Assembly: GCA_944472135.2 (NCBI GenBank)
Contig: OX235264.1
Coordinates: 91,770,319-91,834,318 of the forward strand
Direction: 5' to 3'
From: Trichobilharzia regenti
Lineage: Eukaryota > Platyhelminthes > Trematoda > Strigeidida > Schistosomatidae
Length of the DNA stretch: 64,000 bases
In this document: piece after piece, positions 10,376-21,852 of the stretch
How the letters are laid out: each line of letters begins with the position of its first letter
How positions within the stretch are numbered: the stretch's first letter is position 1
The notes under the pieces: generated by a model
The model's input: only the letters and a program-made list of their open reading frames with translations
Databases searched by the model: none
Told to the model about the DNA's origin: nothing
Position numbers and translations under genes: made by a program

Positions 10376-10848
10376 TACTGTACAGGTAACGAGGAAAGTG
10401 AATTTCGCGGAAAAGAACCTCTTCGCTGAACTACATGTTTTGCTTTCAAATCAGACAGTTTAATTCATACAAACCAACTTATTTCCAGCTAGTTACTTCA
10501 GTAAACTGGTAATAGGTTGAATATCACTGATAATTTACTCATTAATTTTAGCGATTCTCAATTTCCACAGTTCTAGGCGAGGAGTGTCCAACTACTCATA
10601 TCAATCAATCAGTAGTATATAGAATCATGAGTAAAATATTGCTTCATTTCGGCCACTTTATTTATAACTGTCACGAAAACCATACTAAAATAATTAAGAG
10701 AATAGAATTATTCAGGCCTACTGAGAAGCTGGCGACTTAACAGCACAGACCGGCTGAGAAGTAGACAGATAATGATTGTGTGCATTGTTAACAATTTCAA
10801 GCTGGAATTATGTATTGAAAAACCCTCAATATATATATAGTAATTTAC
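10376..10848. other. Intron sequence; one short PLE-related motif
   Basis: A motif at 10390-10430 is shared with family-1 PLE regions at 830-880 and 50990-51050. Nothing else is recognised up to exon J. Confidence 0.5.
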
Positions 10849-11158
10849 CTGTCAGTAAACAATCAAACGGCACTGTATTCTGTCCAATAAAATCATCACC
10901 GATCGCATGATCATCAAGGACAACAAAACGCACTAGGGCTAAACTTCCCAGCTGAACACAAAATTCAAATGTATCCTCAAATATAGCATTATATCCAGAG
11001 GCACTACCAGCCGGTGCAGTGACAGTTCGTTGTTCAGCACAATCAACAGGGATTCCATGTATCTCCACTACTACATATGGTTCAATTGTATCCCCTTTAG
11101 ATACTGATCCTCTTGGTTTTGGTAATTGTTGTGCACTAACAATTTTCAGCCGAAGTAT
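10849..11158 (-). CDS. PLCL: PLCL-like exon J: C2 domain
   Basis: The 310-bp exon lies between CCACTAG and GTAAAT and encodes residues 619-722. It opens ILRLKIVSAQQLPKPRG and continues EPYVVVEIHGIPVDC, FEDTFEFCVQL, ALVRFVVLDD and FIGQNTVPFDCL. This is a C2 domain typical of the PLC C-terminal core; the stretch from EIHGIP to AEQRT is especially like the PRIP subfamily. It ends one base into a glycine codon completed by exon K. Confidence 0.92.
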
Positions 11159-11578
11159 CTAGTGGAGCCGAGAGATAAGAAAAAAAAACACGCGTAAAGA
11201 ACAATAAGTATTGCATTACTTAAGTGTTATTTTGTTCTGCCATTTTCGTCGAGGTATCTCAAAATATGATACGCACTTTTGTAAAGAAATTCAACACCTC
11301 GTACTGTAAGTTAGTTGAAATATTCAGCAAAAATTAGCAGCATATGAAAGTGTGAGGCGAAAAACCGAAAAATGCTCGCTAGGGTCAGGCAAACAGCATC
11401 CAAAGTGGTCAGTGTGAGACGGCATCACGTAGATACGATCACAAATGCAAACAGAGAGGAACAGGTGAACGTCAACGACCACTGGAATTCCAGACAGCAA
11501 GGTGAACAAACAAAGCCACCCGAACCAAGAAGACCGAACCAACTTCAGTTGAAAGTCTTTGCTGGGTGTGTGTGTGTG
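11159..11578. other. Intron sequence, no recognised feature
   Basis: A 96-codon plus-strand frame (11372-11662) crosses the LTR border and resembles no family, so I do not call it. A TG repeat lies at 11566-11582. Confidence 0.5.
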
Positions 11579-11895
11579 TGTGGTGAGAGCTGCTTGCTAG
11601 CCAAAATTGGTAGACAGCAATTTACGTCAATGTTTTTTTATCAAATCTTGGTCATGAGGTAAACAAGAACAAAGACTTTGCATGGGTGGGTAGGCTTTGC
11701 AGATATGTCATCTGACCTTCAAAGAAACGGGTACAGAGAGATGACAGATTTACTTTCAGCGAGAAAACAACCAATCAGAAGACGCTGTTACTCTGTAAGT
11801 AATAATGAATGAGAATATACATAAAAATACATAAATATCTCTTAATTTTGCCTAATAAACGATCTGTTGCCTGGCTCTTGTCTTCTGTCGTTACA
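11579..11895 (+). mobile_element. Solo LTR (LTR retrotransposon)
   Basis: This 317-bp segment starts TGTGGTGAGAGCTG and ends CGTTACA. It matches end to end another copy at 63507-63820, with shared words AACAACCAATCAGAAGAC, AAATCTAT/ATAAATAT and AATAAA-GATCTGTTGCCT. TG...CA ends, a TATA-like region and a polyadenylation-like signal fit an LTR. No internal region or partner LTR is adjacent, so it is solo. Its left border is blurred by a (TG)n tract. The class (Gypsy or BEL) cannot be told. Confidence 0.7.
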
Positions 11896-12329
11896 AATGT
11901 ATTTATTATTAAAAGAACTTACATCAATTATCACAAACAATTGACTTTATTAGCAGGCGAGCCTGTCGACCTTTTAGACGCTGAGACGAAGCTAGTCACA
12001 AATAGTCTCACAGCCAGCCAATGTCGTCGGTAGACGCTTGCCCTCAAGGTAGAATTGGTGGACTCATTGATTGCATCTTCTCACTGGAACTTCAGACAGC
12101 TTCGTCAATCCCTAGTAAGCATCAGATATTTATTTTTAAATTTCATTTTGCAAGGATTTGATCAGTCTCCAGTAAGATTATGGATTGACAATCGAGTCAT
12201 TAAAAACCCAAGAGATACTTGGCATCTTTTTCATTTCAGTTATCCGCTGGAGTTATTGGACAATAGTTTTGACTATTCAACCAGTGAGATGGAATTTCAT
12301 AGTGTTATGAATTGTAATTCCAGTCAATT
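11896..12329. other. Intron sequence, no recognised feature
   Basis: Short open frames at 11809-12033 and 12055-12336 have no family resemblance and no splice-supported borders. Confidence 0.45.
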
Positions 12330-12415
12330 CTTTTGAGGAGTCCCAAAGTAGGACGAAACGGCTGTTCACTAGTTACTGGCTTTCAGTAGTTGTCCAACGG
12401 AGGTCAGTCTTTTAT
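12330..12415 (+). mobile_element. SINE III 3' fragment
   Basis: Contains GAGGAGTCCC, GTAGGACGAAACGGCTGTT and a tail-like GTTGTCCAACGGAGGTCAG. The head is missing; the hammerhead-like core is partial. Confidence 0.55.
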
Positions 12416-12589
12416 TTAACTTGAAACTGATCAAATCTCTGACTTCTCAATGTATTTTGAGACTATTTTGTGGATTAATTAATAGTCGCTGTTCATTTTT
12501 TAATTCATTTAGTTGATTTTTCTGTTGGTTAACTGAACCGAAATATTCAGGCTCTATTGATGTGTTGCCACCTTGTTCAGATGCTTCAA

Positions 12590-12835
12590 AGATGTGGATG
12601 GTGACTAAGAGCAGAGTTCATATGGATGTTCGTTTCTTCCTGTATGGGACTCGTCAACTAGCTGAATGTACCTGCATTCTGTAGTGAGTGGTGGGCCTAA
12701 GCGGTTTAGTAGATAACGCATTGACGTTTGAAATGATGGTCACCGGTTCGAGCCTTAGTATGAACATCTTCACCACACGGGACAGCCGAAATGTGCATCC
12801 TGAATTCCACTCCTAGTTACCATCCATCAAATAAA
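12590..12835. mobile_element. Inverted pair of Smalpha-like SINEs, 5' ends joined
   Basis: The left half (12590-12700) is a minus copy with a hammerhead relic (about 12620-12665; C3 to T, stem II GTCCC/AGGAA). It joins directly to a plus copy with a tRNA-like head (12708-12775; B-box CGGTTCGAGCC) and a hammerhead relic (12780-12815). Both 3' ends, marked by GTGACTA / TAGTTACCATCC, point outward. Confidence 0.72.
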
Positions 12836-13190
12836 TTAATTTAACTAATGGTTCTTCTCTTGTATGCTTGAGTACTATTGACCTGTTACCTAAACAATTA
12901 ATCTTTTATTGACAAAGATTAGGACCACATACTGTTTAGTTATCTGTTCAAATGAGTCAGTTTATTGTAGACCTCAGAATCTAGTCTGTATAACATCCTA
13001 CCTACTGTGAAGGTCAAGTGAGATAAGTTCAGAAAATGAGAAGAACAACAACGAATTTCTAGCCTTACAGCTAACACGCAACACATGTGTTACAACGTGT
13101 AGTTAGAAAATCTGTTATATATATATGAGGAAATAACAAGGATGAAGTAGATTCATGAAAACCCTTGTCGTCGGAATTCATTTAACTGAT
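12836..13190. other. Intron sequence, no recognised feature
   Basis: AT-rich; a short TA run lies near 13116. No gene or repeat recognised. Confidence 0.5.
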
Positions 13191-13194
13191 GCAG

Positions 13195-14420
13195 TAAACG
13201 GTGATTATAGGGTGTCGGCGGTTGAGTGGTAGTATACTCGCCAACCAGTGGTGTCCGACAACAACCAGTGGTGTCCGACAGGGATGTCCACTTTCCCCAT
13301 TTCTGTTTAACTTCATCATAGATATGCTGATGGAAGTGTCCTTAACTGAACTTAACGACTTAGGAATCGACTTGTTACCAGGGAATAGTCTTATGGACTT
13401 AGAATATGCAGATGACATAGTCCTGTTAGGGGAGGATGCTGACAAAATGCAGAGTCTTCTGAACACCTTGAGCAGCAATCTCCGTATGTTTGGCATGCGA
13501 TTCGCCCCTGCAAAATGTAAGATGCTGCTACAGGACTGGACTACGTCAACTCCTAGCTTAGTGATAGGGAGTGAAGTGATAGAACATGTTGACCACTTCA
13601 CCTATTTGGGAAGTTGTATTAGCACCAACGGACTGATTGGCGATGAAATCTCAGCACGGATCCGAAAAGCTCGAGCTGCTTTCGCTGACTTACACCATCT
13701 CTGGCGTAGGCGTGACATCTGGCTATCAACCAAGGGACGTGTGTACTCCTCAGCAGTTCGCTTCGTCCTTGTCTATGGCTCTGAAACATGGCCAATACGC
13801 GTTGAAGACATGAAAAGGTTGACTGCTTTCGATCATAGATGTCTGCGATCTCTGTCTCACGTTAGGTGGTTTAATAAGGTAAGTAATGTTGACGTTAGGC
13901 GTAGAGTGTTGGGTAAAGAGGGAAAATCAATCGACGAGGTTATAAAGTTACATAGACTAAGATGGCTAGGTCACGTGGTGCGCATGCCTAACCACCGCCT
14001 CCCCCGACGGGCATTGCTAGCTGATATAGGTGGTGCAGGTTGGAAAAGATTAAGTGGTGGCCAAACAAAAACATGGCATCAATCCATGAAATCCTTGACA
14101 GTTAAACTGAGTCAGGTAGGGAGATGCAGACTCCCGGGTTGGGGGCCTCGGGACTCTAGGAATCAATGGCTGGAGACAATAGGTGACATGGCTCAAAATC
14201 GTTGTCAATAGCCAGCGCAGATGTATTCAGTCTCTGTAATCTTTCATATTCCTTTCTACCATTACCCATTCAGTTCCGCTCTTATACTTGTCAAACTCTA
14301 CTGATTCTCTTCACTCATCTTCTTGTCTACCTTTGTGTGCTATTTGGAACGTGGCAACTCGAACTGGTGCACTTCGGTGCCAAGTTCTATGTTGAATCCA
14401 GACAGAGACAGACAGACAAC
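13195..14420 (+). mobile_element. RTE-like non-LTR retrotransposon A, 3' part with long RT ORF
   Basis: The frame 13201-14211 (336 codons) is open and starts inside the reverse transcriptase. It reads SGVRQGCPLSPFLFN, then the catalytic YADDIVLL, then the C-terminal region with HFTYLGSCIS, KGRVYSSAVR, FDHRCLRSL and LRWLGHVVRM. A short 3' UTR ends at a GACAGACAGACA tract (about 14400-14420), a tail also seen at 59350-59375. The 5' half with the endonuclease is missing. An 18-base duplication near 13240-13275 (CAACCAGTGGTGTCCGACA twice) marks the 5' border. A single long open frame suggests a young insertion. Clade assignment to RTE is from general pattern only. Confidence 0.82.
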
Positions 14421-14559
14421 TACACATACATCGTCTGCGTTCTATTCCCAGCCGAGGCATTCCTACTAACGGACTGCAGACCCAGCAAGAAGGAAAGTCT
14501 GGCAGTGTGAGGCTAGCAACTCTAACCACCCACCCACATTAACCAGTAAAATCAAATCA

Positions 14560-15205
14560 CCATTACTATCCAAACCTGAAAGTTCAAGTTTGCAACTTCA
14601 TGTTCCACTCAGAAAGCAAAGTAATGAAAGAAATGTGATTGTACAGCCAAATAAAATGAATCCGCCAAACACAGACTCCTCGTTGAACTACTTATCTTCT
14701 GACTGAGCATTACAGTAATAGTGGATTTGTATCGTCACATGGAGGGTTATATGACGGATTCATAGATGTGTGCTACCGAGGACTTACCAATGGGGACGAA
14801 ATAATAATAATAATATCCTTATTGCGTACAGTATTTAAAAAAATGTACAGAATTTCCAGGATGTTTTCCCTTCGTACAATATCCTGTGACACAATCCTCT
14901 CTCTGAGCTGAAGCACAAACCATTCCATTATGATATGTCTGCTTTGTCTTCTTCCTTCAAGAAATCCACGGTATCTGCTGGTTGGAAGACAATTTTAGGG
15001 TGTCCAGAAATACATTTTGAAACCAAAGGATATAAATGAAGAACAGTTATCTCATGTATTGGAAGACGTTGCTACCCACAATCAAACCTTTCCTCAGGTT
15101 TAGTAGGAACTTACGAATCAGAAGTTTGTGAACACTTTAAATACACACAAGAGTAGATAATACTACTAGAGGTCATATCTTAGTCGACTAAAACAAACCG
15201 AACGA
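14560..15205. other. Intron sequence with weak repeat traces
   Basis: A word like GGGGACGAAATAATAATAA at 14785-14812 recalls a SINE or RTE end. The rest shows no recognised gene or repeat. Confidence 0.4.
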
Positions 15206-15209
15206 AAGA

Positions 15210-16775
15210 AAATATATACAATAGAAAGATGGAAGCTTTTGGTGGCCCAAGTTTTAAGCCGGCCACCTTACAAAATTCTTGGAGCAAAATCGGAGAGGGA
15301 GAGATTTAATCTTCAAATCTATAATTGTTGGGCTGTTAACTGGTTACATTCCTATTTCTCAGAAGCAAAGCAGTACACCGTGTACAAAGGGAAGTAATCC
15401 ACTTCATTGCCTACTGAAGTTGGTATCCCTCAAGGCGCTATCCTTTCTCCTTTTCTTTTTTCTTTATTCTTACACGACTTGCCTCACTCTGATGAAATAA
15501 ACTTTTTGAACTACGCTCATGACTTTACAGTTTCAATGACTGTTAACTCCCAGCTAGATTGCACCAAAATAAATAGCTTTCTGTCGGAAGTCAGTAAATG
15601 GTCTGAGTCTAACGGTCTTAAACTGAGTTCTTCTAAATGTCAAACCGTTAATTTCAGCTTAAGATGTAAAAGACAGTTAAAAGAAGCCGTCGATTCACAT
15701 GACAGTTGTAAGATTGACGACAATGATATAGGAATTAAATCATAAATCAAGTATCTTGAACTTATTCTCGCTTCTGATCTCTTCTGGTCTTCACATGTCT
15801 TAGCGATCTCCAACAAAATATTCCACCTGACATTTTACATTAAGAAGTGAAGACACTCGAGTATAACTTAACCCCTCCTCTTACAGTTCATAAACTCTTG
15901 CATCCTACCTATTCTTCTTTATTGTTCACCCTTATTCTTTCCTGATTTGCTTAAAAAAGACTATGTCAGAATTCTACGAATTCTGAAGACTATCAGTAGG
16001 CTGGGTGGTGTCCCAGTGGACCTCATAGTTAACGTCGTTGTCGATAGGCACTTGACTTCGTGCAATAAATTTGCTAAAGGGATTTTGTCTGACTTGGAGC
16101 ATCCGCTTTACCCTCAGCTGTCACCTTGGATCTCCTCAGGTAGAACAAGGAGTAACTTCATAAAACTGTATGCTCGCACGTCTAAGTATAAAAACTCTAT
16201 GATACCATACTTGGCATGTATTTTATGTGATGAAAATAGCGTCAGGCAAGAATTAACTAACCTTTTTTCATCTAGTAAATAAACAATTTCCTCTATCCAT
16301 CCATCCATCCTTATATACCTTCAAGTTTTACTTTTATTATTTCTATTATATTTATGGTCCTGTTACTTCTCTGTTTTACTCTCATAATTGCAAACACCAA
16401 CTTATCTCCATGACGGCTGTAATCTTTGTTCTTCCCCTCACCATATCATGTAAAGAGAACATTATATTCAATATTTTTAAACATGTTAGGATTTCCATAC
16501 CACATTGCCAATACTGTGTAAAACAAGCCCACGGCAATTTTCACTTGTATTATTATTATTATTACCTTAGCTGTTATCATTATTATTGCTATTTCCATCT
16601 TATATGCTGCATGTTTTTGACATAACCCCTATTGTAAATGTGAAAGATTTTCTGTGCGATTAATTTTATTTATAATTTGAGGAAATTAAATGCAATATTG
16701 TGATTAATGCTGAAAATTCCATTCTGTATCACAAGTACTGTTTTTGGAATAAAGCAGATTATTATTATTGTGCAA
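15210..16775 (+). mobile_element. CR1-like non-LTR retrotransposon, 5'-truncated and broken
   Basis: Frame 15407-15745 reads TEVGIPQGAILSPFLFSLFLHDLP and a decayed catalytic box (YAHDF in place of YADDF), then LSEVSKWSESNGLKL. After stops, 15947-16282 continues with the C-terminal domain (RILRILKTISRLGGVP, LSPWISSGRTRSNFI). The 3' end has an ATT repeat, AATAAAGCAG and terminal TTATTATTATTG at about 16755-16770. It lies antisense to the host gene, its 3' end about 100 bp from the exon I donor. The catalytic Asp change and stops show it is dead. CR1 clade is inferred from the domain pattern. Confidence 0.75.
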
Positions 16776-16873
16776 AAATATTGCCTCGTTTATTTTTCAA
16801 TTTCCATTTAAGGCCTTTTGATTTCACGTGAAAACAACCACAACAACAACAACAACAGAAAACAACAGCTTAC

Positions 16874-17580
16874 CTGTGGTGTTGTATCCGGTGGTCTTTC
16901 TGTAATATCCAACAGATTCGATTTATACGGTGTAAAAAATGAGGAGAATTGACGATATAAACTTGGCTTCAACACATAACCACAAGCCCCGTTTCGTGCA
17001 AAAAATCCTGTCGCTAAATCCATAACTAAACCTGCGGTTTGATAATTCAACGCAACAATTTGTCCACCCCATGCCCATATATCCAATGGATTTAAATTAC
17101 TGCTATCCGCTCGCGATGGACTTGGACAGACTTGTATGAGAGAGTTACGTGTCAACTGGACTAGTTCACCAGCTCCACTTCCAATAGCTCGTGATGCTTC
17201 TGATTCAGACATAATGACTAAATGATATGGATGTATGTGGAAATTGTCTTGATTGGCATGCTTAGCAGGATTAGGTGTATTTGTAGTAGTCACAGTGGCG
17301 TTAGTACTACTTCTCGCGGTAGTAGTCGTAGTAGCGGTATTATGACTACTCTTCTCTTCTGAATCAGGGCTACCATCTAGACGTGATTTACCTCTGGATT
17401 GATAGTGGAAGTTTTTAAGCGTCATTATAGAGGTGGTATTGTTGTCTGTATGTGCTCCACCGACAATAACAACCGGTGATGGTGACGACGATGATGTATT
17501 GTGTTTGTTATAGCGTGATTGATCATGTTTAACTCTTCCTCTAGAGGATATAGAATGTTTAATGCCTAAAGACATGCTAG
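16874..17580 (-). CDS. PLCL: PLCL-like exon I: Ser/Thr/Asn-rich linker and Y domain
   Basis: The largest exon (707 bp) lies between TTTACAG and GTAAGC. It encodes residues 383-618. Residues 384-504 are low complexity, with serine, threonine and asparagine runs, and look disordered. The Y domain follows: MSESEASRAIG, RADSSNLNPLDIW, GGQIVALNYQT, MDLATGF, GACGYVLKPSL. The substrate-binding serine motif (DSSN) is present. The end TTPQ joins exon J in phase 0. The 3' end of an oppositely oriented CR1-like element lies only about 100 bp from its donor site. Confidence 0.9.
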
Positions 17581-17779
17581 CTGTAAAGTGAAAAGTATAG
17601 AAAATTAACAAAGGAATGAATGTTTAGTTTGACTATTACTTAAATTATTAAATAAAATAATAAAATAAATATGAACATGATTAATACTGTAGGACTAGTA
17701 GGCCAGTGGGATGGGCGGAGTATTGAATGCTATTGATTCGAATCTCGTTAGAGACTAAGTCATATTTTCTTAAATTTCA

Positions 17780-18400
17780 CCAGCATCAGCAATCATTATC
17801 AAAGGGAGAAATTTGGAAGAAGCCATTGCCTTTACTGGCCTTCATTGGCAAGACAGCGTCGTTTCAACTATGGGAAGTTATGGCAAAGATGAAGATGTCA
17901 CACTGAAATCCATCTGGAAATCTTCTACACTCAGGATGAAGAACGAAATTCAGATTTTCAACACCAATGTCAAATCAGTCAACTCTTCTTTATGAGTCAG
18001 AAAGTTGACTAATGCGTGACGAAAGGCATTTCCGATAGCCAGTTTCAGAATTTCATCAACAGCTGCTTTCGCTGGCTGCATACTGAAGATCAAATGGCTA
18101 GTCAGAAAGAATTAGAGACAAGAGCCTCTGGGAACGAACGAATCAGTAATCTGTTGCTAAAGAAGTATGTGGAAGAGATATAGAGATCCATCAGACACAT
18201 ACTGAGATTACCATCGAATGACATTGTGTGCCTGGCCATGGTTCAAATGAAACCGTAATGAAACATCCAAGGATGACATAGAGGAGACCGTCTGGCCGGT
18301 CGAAGAGCATTTAAGAGAACAGAACAAAAAAGGAGATGTGCTGTTGAAGCCCAAGGTTCCATTTGGAACCTACGAGAGTATAATAATGATAATAATTTCG
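17780..18400 (+). mobile_element. RTE-like element B, 3' part, degenerate
   Basis: Conceptual frames contain TLKSIWKSSTLRMKNEIQIFN and later words shared with other B copies, including a region equivalent to GHTLRKPS. It ends at a TACGAGAGTATAATAATGATAATAA tract near 18380-18400. Multiple stops. Confidence 0.65.
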
Positions 18401-18409
18401 TTTTATTCC

Positions 18410-18610
18410 TTCGCGTTCCGAGTGCAACATAGGTTTTGAAGTTTGAGCTTTGGGATTTGTCCTTCTCAACTCAACCTTCTCTTTTTATCAGTCTTACCAT
18501 CAGTTAAGCGAAGTTTAGGACTAAGCCGACTGGGTAACTCAATCCTGGACCACATTTGCGGTTGGCGAGTGTTCTACCACAGTAAACCTGAAGTCCTATT
18601 ATAGAAGTGA
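18410..18610 (-). mobile_element. tRNA-derived SINE relic
   Basis: The minus strand at about 18590-18525 reads GTGGTAGAACACTCGCC and a decayed B-box, like the tRNA-like heads at 52728 and 62500. Poorly preserved. Confidence 0.4.
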
Positions 18611-18825
18611 TCTGCGAAATCGAATCCATGTCACTTTTTCTGCCTATGGACACTTAGATATATTTAGAGTAAACAAAGGCAACAGTAACAGTAATAATTC
18701 CACTTTACAAGTTAGTCCTCATACGCTATGTACCAGTTTCCCTGAATGATCATACTGCCTGGAAAGTGACTTTGTGGAAGAAATCTATAAAAAGTTAACA
18801 AGAAATTTTTTTATATTTTATTTTT

Positions 18826-19003
18826 GATTTACAGCTTGATTCCACACTGTATTTTTGGTACAAGTATGGAATTTTCAGCATGGATATCGGTAGCCCAAAT
18901 TTTGCAGGCCGACCATAAATATCAGGTGTGCGTCGGCGGGGGTTCGAACCTCGGTCCATGTGCATGGTCGGCGAAAATCCTAACCACTGTGCCACCGACG
19001 CAC
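18826..19003 (-). mobile_element. SINE II, full copy
   Basis: The tRNA-like region is 19003-18928 on minus (acceptor GTGCGTC/GACGCAC, A-box TGGCACAGTGG, B-box GGTTCGAACC). The body ends at the terminal hairpin near 18840-18875. It closely matches the copy at 7795-7974. Confidence 0.82.
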
Positions 19004-19032
19004 CGACTATCATACATTTGGTTCCCATGATA

Positions 19033-19638
19033 AATTTCGATAAAGAAAAGGAAGACGAAATTTACAGTATAAAGTGATATCATCATTCTATTTCACAGGT
19101 TCTCATCAGCTGCACATTGCTACCTGAAATTACAATGTTTATATAGTTGATAATAACATACTTTAATGTGTTTGAGTGCTAGTAGAGAAGGGATACTTTA
19201 AAATTGACGCATCCGAAGTGTAAGCATCACAATTTTTAGCTTAAGTTTTTATCATCTATTTATACACTTTTAAAGTTGAAAAGAGGACGGAGGGGTAAGA
19301 CAGAAAACCGAAAAAGATGATTAACAGAATAGTGTTAGCTTGTAGCTTGTTTACATAACAACTAAAAAAAAACAAAAGCGGTTACAGTTTATGAGATTAA
19401 GATTTGTTCAGTGAGTTGAGATCACTTAAACTAAAAACATTGTAATGCTTTCATTTTGGATGTGTCAATTTCATATTATCTCTTCTCTACTACCCCTTAA
19501 ACATTAAAGTATGTTATTATCATTTATATAACAATTGTATTTTCAGGTAGTCTGCAGTTAGCTGATGAGAACCTTTGAAATAGAATGATGATATCACATT
19601 TTATACTGCAAATTTCATCTTCCTTTCTTTATCGAAAT
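19033..19638. mobile_element. Inverted-repeat element, about 188-bp arms
   Basis: The left arm 19033-19220 is the imperfect reverse complement of the right arm 19452-19638. Shared words include ATTTCGATAAAGAAA, GATATCATCATTCTATTTCA and GATAATAACATACTTTAATG. The 230-bp centre is non-coding. A third arm-like copy is at 59440-59555. Probably a fold-back PLE derivative or a non-autonomous element; no ORF decides it. Confidence 0.7.
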
Positions 19639-19719
19639 AAGACTATTTTTACTCATCTCTACGGTAATTCAGCATCAATTCTTCCACTAAACACAGTCAT
19701 GGATATCATGAATAGGTAG

Positions 19720-19805
19720 ACAATGGTGGACGACATTGACTGGCAGTGGAATACAGGAGGCACGTCTCGTCTTATTTAGGATTCCAAATGTACACACAAC
19801 GCTGA
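19720..19805 (-). mobile_element. Smalpha-like SINE relic
   Basis: The minus strand shows a decayed hammerhead region (CCTAAATAAGACGAGACGTGCCTCCTG) preceding CACTGCCAGTC, equivalent to the CACTGCTAGTC of intact copies. Confidence 0.5.
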
Positions 19806-20069
19806 TGAAATCAGCCATAGACGAACGACACGGTCATCCAGAATTTTGATGTTTTCATCTCAGTAGATTAGTTGTTGCATGACTTCTTTAGTCAGTTTTC
19901 GACCAATTGAAGTGTATTTCATTAACAACCAACCACAACAATGATTGTCAAGAAATACAGTTACATCCATCATTCCTGGAGAATTTAAATGACTTCATTT
20001 CATACTAAAACTTGCTTTGAAGAGGACAACCAAAGCTTCACAATTAAGTCAACCAGCTTACTGAGCACA

Positions 20070-21310
20070 ACTAGACATGATGGAAAAGATTTGTAGCTTA
20101 GATGGATAGCTTTAATGTGGTTGTGTTCTCTGAGCTCGCTGGATAGTTTATTTGCGTAGCTTTCATCATTGCCCTGCTGGGCAACATCTTCAGCGCATAC
20201 TTCAATTAGAATTGATGGGAGCTTTTAGATTTCTCCACGAGTTTATTAGTCATGTCATCCCATTTTTGGACGTCAAGCAAACAACCACAGGGGAATTAGA
20301 AACAAAAGTTTATGGAAAATAAACTCACACAGACCAGATATTCAATGTCAACAACAGCAATAATGCAATAAGACACAAAAAGAATTGTATACAAACACTA
20401 GTCAAGAGGGCCAGCCAGGACTCATTGCAAAAATCCCACCTCAAGGAAAACTGAAGAAAGATATCTCATGGGCGTCTTCCAAAAGAATGGATATCCACGG
20501 AATTTTATCAAAAGACATACACCCCCAAGCCAACCTATCAAACCAAAAGCCCCCAAGGAAAGCACAAAGAAAATCGTCTTACCATAGGTAAAGGATATCT
20601 CAGAAATCACTGCAAGACTCTACAAACCTATAGGAATCGACGTCGTACACTAACCAACAAAGTCACTTCGCTCAGTTCTATGTCAACCGAAAGACTCAAC
20701 AGCGAAAGAACATAAAATCAACATCATCTACAAAATAAATTCTAACAACTGAGAAAAACCCTACATTGGCCAAAGTGGACGTCCCCTTCGTCTTCGTATC
20801 CACGAGCATAAGCTAGCCGTCAAAAGACATGATATCCACTCCCTCTTATCACTACATACAGACAACCACGGACATCAGTTCGACTGGAAAAACCAGAGTT
20901 CAGCTATTAGACCGATAAAACACCAAGAACGCCAGAGAATTTTCAGAAGACAGTCTAATATTCCAATGAATCGTCAGTCAATAGACACATCGAGTCCGAG
21001 AAAATTTACTAATCGATAAGAAAGAAATCCCACATATAAAGGGTGAAAGTTCAAGTCAAGGAAACAATCAATTCCAATACAAGTAGCCTAGATGGTGTGA
21101 ATGCACACAAAAGCAACCAATCACTTTCAAGATCACCCATCAGGAGAGATGACTGATAAACTTGTGGGGGGATATCTAACAGCTCATTTCAATTGAAATT
21201 GAAGTATGCGCTGAAGATGTTGTCCTGATGGTGGGGCAATGGAAGTTTCGCAAATAAACTATCCAGCGAGCTTGGAGAACACAACCACATCAAAAGGAGC
21301 ACAACTAAAT
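20070..21310 (+). mobile_element. Penelope-like element, family 2, with inverted terminal arms
   Basis: 20680-21000 (plus) encodes a frameshifted GIY-YIG domain: YIGQSGRPLRLRIHEHK, then LAVKRHDIHSLLS. The arm at 20085-20260 (minus orientation) and the arm at 21140-21305 (plus) are inverted copies of each other, with words GCGCTGAAGATGTT and AACTATCCAGC. The ORF between them lacks the RT N-terminus. Both 3' ends point outward. Confidence 0.75.
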
Positions 21311-21852
21311 CAACATCATCCACCTTAGCTACAAATCCTACCCTTTAGTCGAAAATATTGTTAACGTAAATACGCCTCTATATAAAACAAATGTGGTTTT
21401 AACCTCCTTGAACTAATTTGATACGCGATGCATATTAGTTTGTTTATTTGTTGATTACTTTAAGACAGTTATTAAATTTGTTTACAAATCGTGTGACACG
21501 CACCCCTCCCCCCTCCACACACACACCCATTGATCACTGTGACAATTGAAGAGTTGTGTCAACAGAATTTTCGCTGTAAACAAATCAACCAAGATTTAAG
21601 AGCAGGCTGGTATGATCTATGACACAAAGCTGTCATGTTACAATGGATTTGTTTATTTTATGACCTCATGGAATGATATAGTATTATTTACGGTGTTGTC
21701 TTTCAACCACATATGATTTTATACAACAGATTTTGACTGCTATTTCATTCACAGCTTTCCTTACCAAAGTCAGTAAACTCCACACTCATTTATCATTGTA
21801 TTGTAGTTGTAAGGTTTTAAATGTTGTGATTGGCGATCAACAACCTTACTGG
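21311..21852. other. Intron sequence, no recognised feature
   Basis: C-rich/CA-rich stretch at 21503-21530; otherwise nothing recognised. Confidence 0.5.

Noticed and set aside
16410..16625. 71-codon plus frame with a tyrosine run
   Set aside because: Translation of a TTA microsatellite in the CR1-like 3' UTR.
17813..17995. 60-codon plus frame as a host gene
   Set aside because: It is the C-terminal part of an RTE-like element repeated in several places.
19090..19120. Hammerhead in the 19-kb inverted repeat (CTGATGA followed by GAAAT)
   Set aside because: No stem II pairing in the eight bases between the two words and no adjacent stem I partner.
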